The position numbers were made by a program, and so were the translations under genes. A stretch of 52,525 bases of DNA from Blastococcus sp. (lineage in GTDB: Bacteria > Actinomycetota > Actinomycetes > Mycobacteriales > Geodermatophilaceae), in the NCBI GenBank assembly GCA_025465355.1, contig JAODNN010000008.1, positions 1-52,525 of the forward strand, in the 5' to 3' direction. Of this stretch, positions 52,485 to 52,525 are shown one piece after another. Position 1 is the stretch's first letter. Each line of letters opens with the position of its first letter. A model generated the notes under the pieces. That model was not told where the DNA came from, made no database searches, and worked only from the letters and a program-made list of their open reading frames with translations.

Positions 52485-52525
52485 GGTCCCTCCGTGGGAC
52501 GGCCCCCCGTGACTGACAGGGACAA

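Noticed and set aside
1-52525. tRNA, rRNA, CRISPR array, insertion sequence or prophage
   Set aside because: None recognised on reading; no transposase or integrase motif and no regular direct-repeat/spacer pattern.

Overview
The window is high-GC, densely coded actinobacterial chromosome. It carries an F420 pathway enzyme (FbiC), GTG starts with GGAGG-type ribosome sites, SHOCT-tailed membrane proteins and a sigma/anti-sigma pair. The style suits the Geodermatophilaceae (Blastococcus, Geodermatophilus, Modestobacter) or close relatives; that family placement is inference. I saw no rRNA, tRNA, CRISPR array, insertion sequence or phage gene.

Layout. 1-2.5 kb: the end of a surface protein, a GNAT-like protein and a PAP2 phosphatase. 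2.5-12.2 kb: a patchwork of intact metabolic genes (VOC protein, quinone oxidoreductase, methyltransferase, formate/nitrite-type channel, cupin) mixed with small decayed copies of the same families. In its middle is a 1,330-residue Pls/PosA-type non-ribosomal peptide synthetase followed by its own phosphopantetheinyl transferase. 12.3-18.5 kb: fbiC, then a sigma factor / anti-sigma / ABC ATPase / ABC permease operon. 18.6-24 kb: flavin reductase, a FAD disulfide oxidoreductase, a GDSL hydrolase, two small proteins and a PAS-GGDEF-EAL protein with a degenerate GGDEF motif. 24-31.3 kb: an exported subtilase with a decayed tandem copy, a luciferase-like oxidoreductase, an L,D-transpeptidase, a phosphoesterase and a lytic transglycosylase with a Val-Pro tail. 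31.4-33.3 kb: PPK2 polyphosphate kinase and a maleate-isomerase-like protein.

33.5-43 kb holds mostly small membrane or stress-type proteins: a coupled tandem pair of tiny paralogues, three SHOCT proteins, DUF7144, HdeD, DUF6325, DUF1622, a K+ channel and a lipoprotein. 43.2-52.5 kb holds a YihY/BrkB protein with no stop codon of its own, a DHA2 exporter, a GH15 glucoamylase divergent from a small SCP2-like gene plus a glycogen-debranching gene broken by one in-frame TAG, a membrane protein, a second HdeD and a coiled-coil protein.

The most notable signals are the synthetase/PPTase operon, the cluster of truncated, internally deleted or chimeric paralogue remnants in the first 12 kb and at 26 kb, the amber codon in the debranching gene, and the translationally coupled pair of tiny paralogues at 33.5-34.2 kb. 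All homology statements come from reading motifs by eye; no database search was run.
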